Assembly (NCBI GenBank): GCA_027010005.1
Contig: JALVCM010000455.1
Coordinates: forward strand, 1 to 7,370
DNA length: 7,370 bases
DNA from: Thiohalobacter sp.
Lineage (GTDB): Bacteria > Pseudomonadota > Gammaproteobacteria > DSM-19610
Direction of reading: 5' to 3'
Both the position numbers and the translations under genes were made by a program. Shown piece by piece: positions 5,347-7,370 of this stretch. Every line of letters begins with the position of its first letter. Position 1 is the stretch's first letter. The notes under the pieces were generated by a model that saw only the letters and a program-made list of their open reading frames with translations, was not told the origin of the DNA and did not search any database.

Positions 5347-7370
5347 GTACAAAGCTGCCACCGCTCACCATCGTTCCCGCCAGCGCCGGTGCCGGCAAGA
5401 CCTACTGGATACAGGAAACCCTGACCCAATGGGTTTTGCAAGGCAAAGTCGCGCCCGAACGCATTGCCGCCGTAACCTTCACCGAAGCGGCGGCGGAGGA
5501 ACTGAGGCTGCGCATCCGCAAATCCATGATGCAGCAGGCTGATCTGGACATCGACCAGGTACTGAAACTCGATCAGGCCTATATCAGCACCCTGCATGCT
5601 TTCGGCATGCGCATTATCGAGGAATACTGCTTCGAGGGAGGATGGTCACCACAGCCTCGCAAATTGAGCGAGGAAGAGGAGAAAGTGCTGATCAGGCAGG
5701 CGCTCAGTGCCACCAACAAGGCCGATATCATCATCTCAAATCTGAAGCGATATGGTTACCAATGGGATTTCACCGCGGGCAGCGCCGAAGATCAACTGCG
5801 CAGCCAACTCGAGCGTATGCTGTCCCGGCACCGGCTGATCGGCCGCGAAGGTGTCGCGCCTGAACTGACACGCGAGCTGGTTCAGATCATCCGCAAGACC
5901 TATGGGCGGACCCGCGATGCCGCTACACTGGAAGGCAATCTGAAAAAGGCCATTGCTTCCCTGCTCAAGGCTTTTCCGGAACCGCTTGTTGACCTGTACC
6001 CCAACAATGGCGCATTTACAAAAAAGGTTACCGAAGACTATCGGGCCCTGGTTCGCGCGCACAAAACCAATGCTTTGAGCCACGACTGGGACTTGTGGAA
6101 ATCACTGCAGAATTTGCGCACAAGCAACAGCAAATACCCAATGCCAGAGGGTTATGACGACAAAGCCCAGGCCATCATGGATGCAGCCCGGAAGCTGCAT
6201 CTACACCCCGGGCCGCGAGACGACGCCATCACCCATGTCACCGCCCTGGCTGGTGCTGCCCAGCACAGCCTGGCGGAGCACGCGCAGCTGAAACGGAAAA
6301 AAGGACTGATCGACTATGGCGACATGCTGAGCCTGGCCAATCAGCTCTTGCAGCGTCATCCGGATGTACTGGACGACCTGACCAACCGCATCGACTGTCT
6401 GGTCATCGATGAATTTCAGGATACCAATCCATTACAGTTTTCCCTGATGTGGACATTGCACCGTCAGGGCATTCCAATGCTGGTGGTCGGTGATGTCAAA
6501 CAGGCGATCATGGGGTTCCAGGATGCCGACTCCCGGCTGTTGGCCGCCATGGCTGCCGCTCATCCCGAGGCCTGTGCCCCGCTGGACAGCAACTGGCGCA
6601 CCAGCAAACGCCTGATGGATTTTCTCAATGCCGCCAGCCAGAAGTTGTTCGAGGGTGACTATCAACCTCTCAAAGCGCGCGCGGACTTTACCAGCAAGCT
6701 GGAACCACTGCGCATGGTCAACCTGACTGTCAGCCAGTCACAGGACGCCTATGCCCGTCACAGCGCGGCGCAAATCAAGCAGATACTCGACGATCCCAAG
6801 GCCAGGGTCTGGGACAAATCCGAAAAAACCTACCGCCCGGTACAGGGCTCGGATATCGCCGTGCTGCTGCCCACCCATGCTCTGATCGAAAAATACGCTG
6901 AAGCACTGCGCGCCCTGGGCTGCCAGGTTCAGGTGGAAGAATACGGGTGGTTCGAATCGCGCAGCGTGCAGCTTGCCTACTATGCGCTGGCCTACGCGGC
7001 AGACCCTTCCGATGTCCATGCCGACTTGTATCTGGCAGTGACCGAACTGGGCCAATATCATCTTGAAGACGCCCTGAAACAACTGATCTCAGGCCAGCCA
7101 CTGGAAGATCCCATCCTGTCAAAGCTGGAGCCACTATCCCAGGCGTGCCGGGAGCTGGATGCCACAGCCTGGGTCAATACCGTCATCGACACGCTGGACC
7201 TGCACGGCATCGTCGGGCAATGGCCGGATGGCCGCCAGCATCGCGCCAACCTGCTGCGCCTGGTGGGTGAGGCAGAAGCCTTCGTTGCCACCAACCCGGA
7301 AACCCTGGAAGCCGCCGGCCTCTATGGCAGCGGCATCAAAACCTTTCTGGCCTGGCTGAACCAGCGAGTG
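5343..7370 (+). CDS. AddA-like UvrD/SF1A helicase (3' end outside window)
   Basis: The frame is open from the ATG at 5343 to the window end, giving 676 residues with no stop. It carries the ordered motifs of UvrD/RecB-type (SF1A) helicases, ATP-driven motors that unwind DNA. Walker A is ASAGAGKT (13-20, Lys19). Motif Ia is VTFTEAAAEELRLRI (44-58). STLHAF is at 82-87. Walker B/motif II is VIDEFQDT (Asp356, Glu357). Motif III is VGDVKQAIMGFQDAD (382-396). NWRT (417-420) is the motif IV region. DIAVLLP (504-510) begins the second motor domain. The long insert between about 100 and 330 fits domain 1B. Motif III is unusual: relatives typically read QSIYxFR, while here it is QAIMGFQ. AddA proteins run to about 1100-1250 residues and often end in a second RecB-like nuclease domain, which would lie beyond this window; whether it exists here cannot be seen. 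The gene is co-transcribed with the AddB-like gene (ATGA overlap, strong GGGAG site). The housekeeping or accessory role is undecided. Confidence 0.88.
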   Translation, partial: MSTKLPPLTIVPASAGAGKTYWIQETLTQWVLQGKVAPERIAAVTFTEAAAEELRLRIRKSMMQQADLDIDQVLKLDQAYISTLHAFGMRIIEEYCFEGGWSPQPRKLSEEEEKVLIRQALSATNKADIIISNLKRYGYQWDFTAGSAEDQLRSQLERMLSRHRLIGREGVAPELTRELVQIIRKTYGRTRDAATLEGNLKKAIASLLKAFPEPLVDLYPNNGAFTKKVTEDYRALVRAHKTNALSHDWDLWKSLQNLRTSNSKYPMPEGYDDKAQAIMDAARKLHLHPGPRDDAITHVTALAGAAQHSLAEHAQLKRKKGLIDYGDMLSLANQLLQRHPDVLDDLTNRIDCLVIDEFQDTNPLQFSLMWTLHRQGIPMLVVGDVKQAIMGFQDADSRLLAAMAAAHPEACAPLDSNWRTSKRLMDFLNAASQKLFEGDYQPLKARADFTSKLEPLRMVNLTVSQSQDAYARHSAAQIKQILDDPKARVWDKSEKTYRPVQGSDIAVLLPTHALIEKYAEALRALGCQVQVEEYGWFESRSVQLAYYALAYAADPSDVHADLYLAVTELGQYHLEDALKQLISGQPLEDPILSKLEPLSQACRELDATAWVNTVIDTLDLHGIVGQWPDGRQHRANLLRLVGEAEAFVATNPETLEAAGLYGSGIKTFLAWLNQRV

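Noticed and set aside
5091..5597. Minus-strand 168-codon ORF across the junction of the AddB-like and AddA-like genes
   Set aside because: It is antisense to both supported genes and shows no domain or start signal.

Overview
The window looks like part of a genomic island in a proteobacterium. The coding regions are GC-rich, the integrase tail is of the proteobacterial P4-like type, and the AddB/AddA-like pair and Fic protein fit that group. A genus cannot be named from the sequence. Every recognisable gene is on the + strand.

Layout: (1) Bases 1-247 are the C-terminal end of a P4-type tyrosine integrase whose 5' end lies before the window. In islands of this type the attachment site is normally at the 5' side of int, so the genes that follow are probably cargo. 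(2) Bases 248-642 hold no convincing gene but are rich in palindromes. From 511 to the start of the next gene there is an array of degenerate repeats anchored on GCG, mostly with a 24-base period. (3) Bases 643-2187 encode a 514-residue protein that appears to join an AbiEi-like antitoxin/DNA-binding half to a complete Fic AMP-transferase domain carrying its own inhibitory motif. (4) Bases 2189-2374 are the last part of an IS1182-like transposase, a decayed insertion sequence abutting the fic stop codon. (5) Bases 2375-2631 are non-coding, with two palindromes and a possible -10 box before the next operon. (6) Bases 2632-5346 and 5343-7370 (running off the window) are a two-gene operon with an ATGA overlap. 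It encodes an AddB-like protein (helicase-like N-terminal part, RecB-family PD-(D/E)XK nuclease at the C terminus) and an AddA-like UvrD/SF1A helicase.

How the parts may work together: the second operon has the order and architecture of addBA, a helicase-nuclease that processes double-stranded DNA ends. The nuclease subunit lacks the cysteines that form the iron-sulfur staple in classical AddB, is shorter than usual, and sits close to an integrase, so it may be an accessory or defence version rather than the housekeeping recombination enzyme. The Fic protein could act as a self-contained toxin-antitoxin whose antitoxin-like half represses its own promoter through the upstream repeat array. 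The fusion, the repeat array and the island-borne AddAB-like operon are the three points most worth checking.
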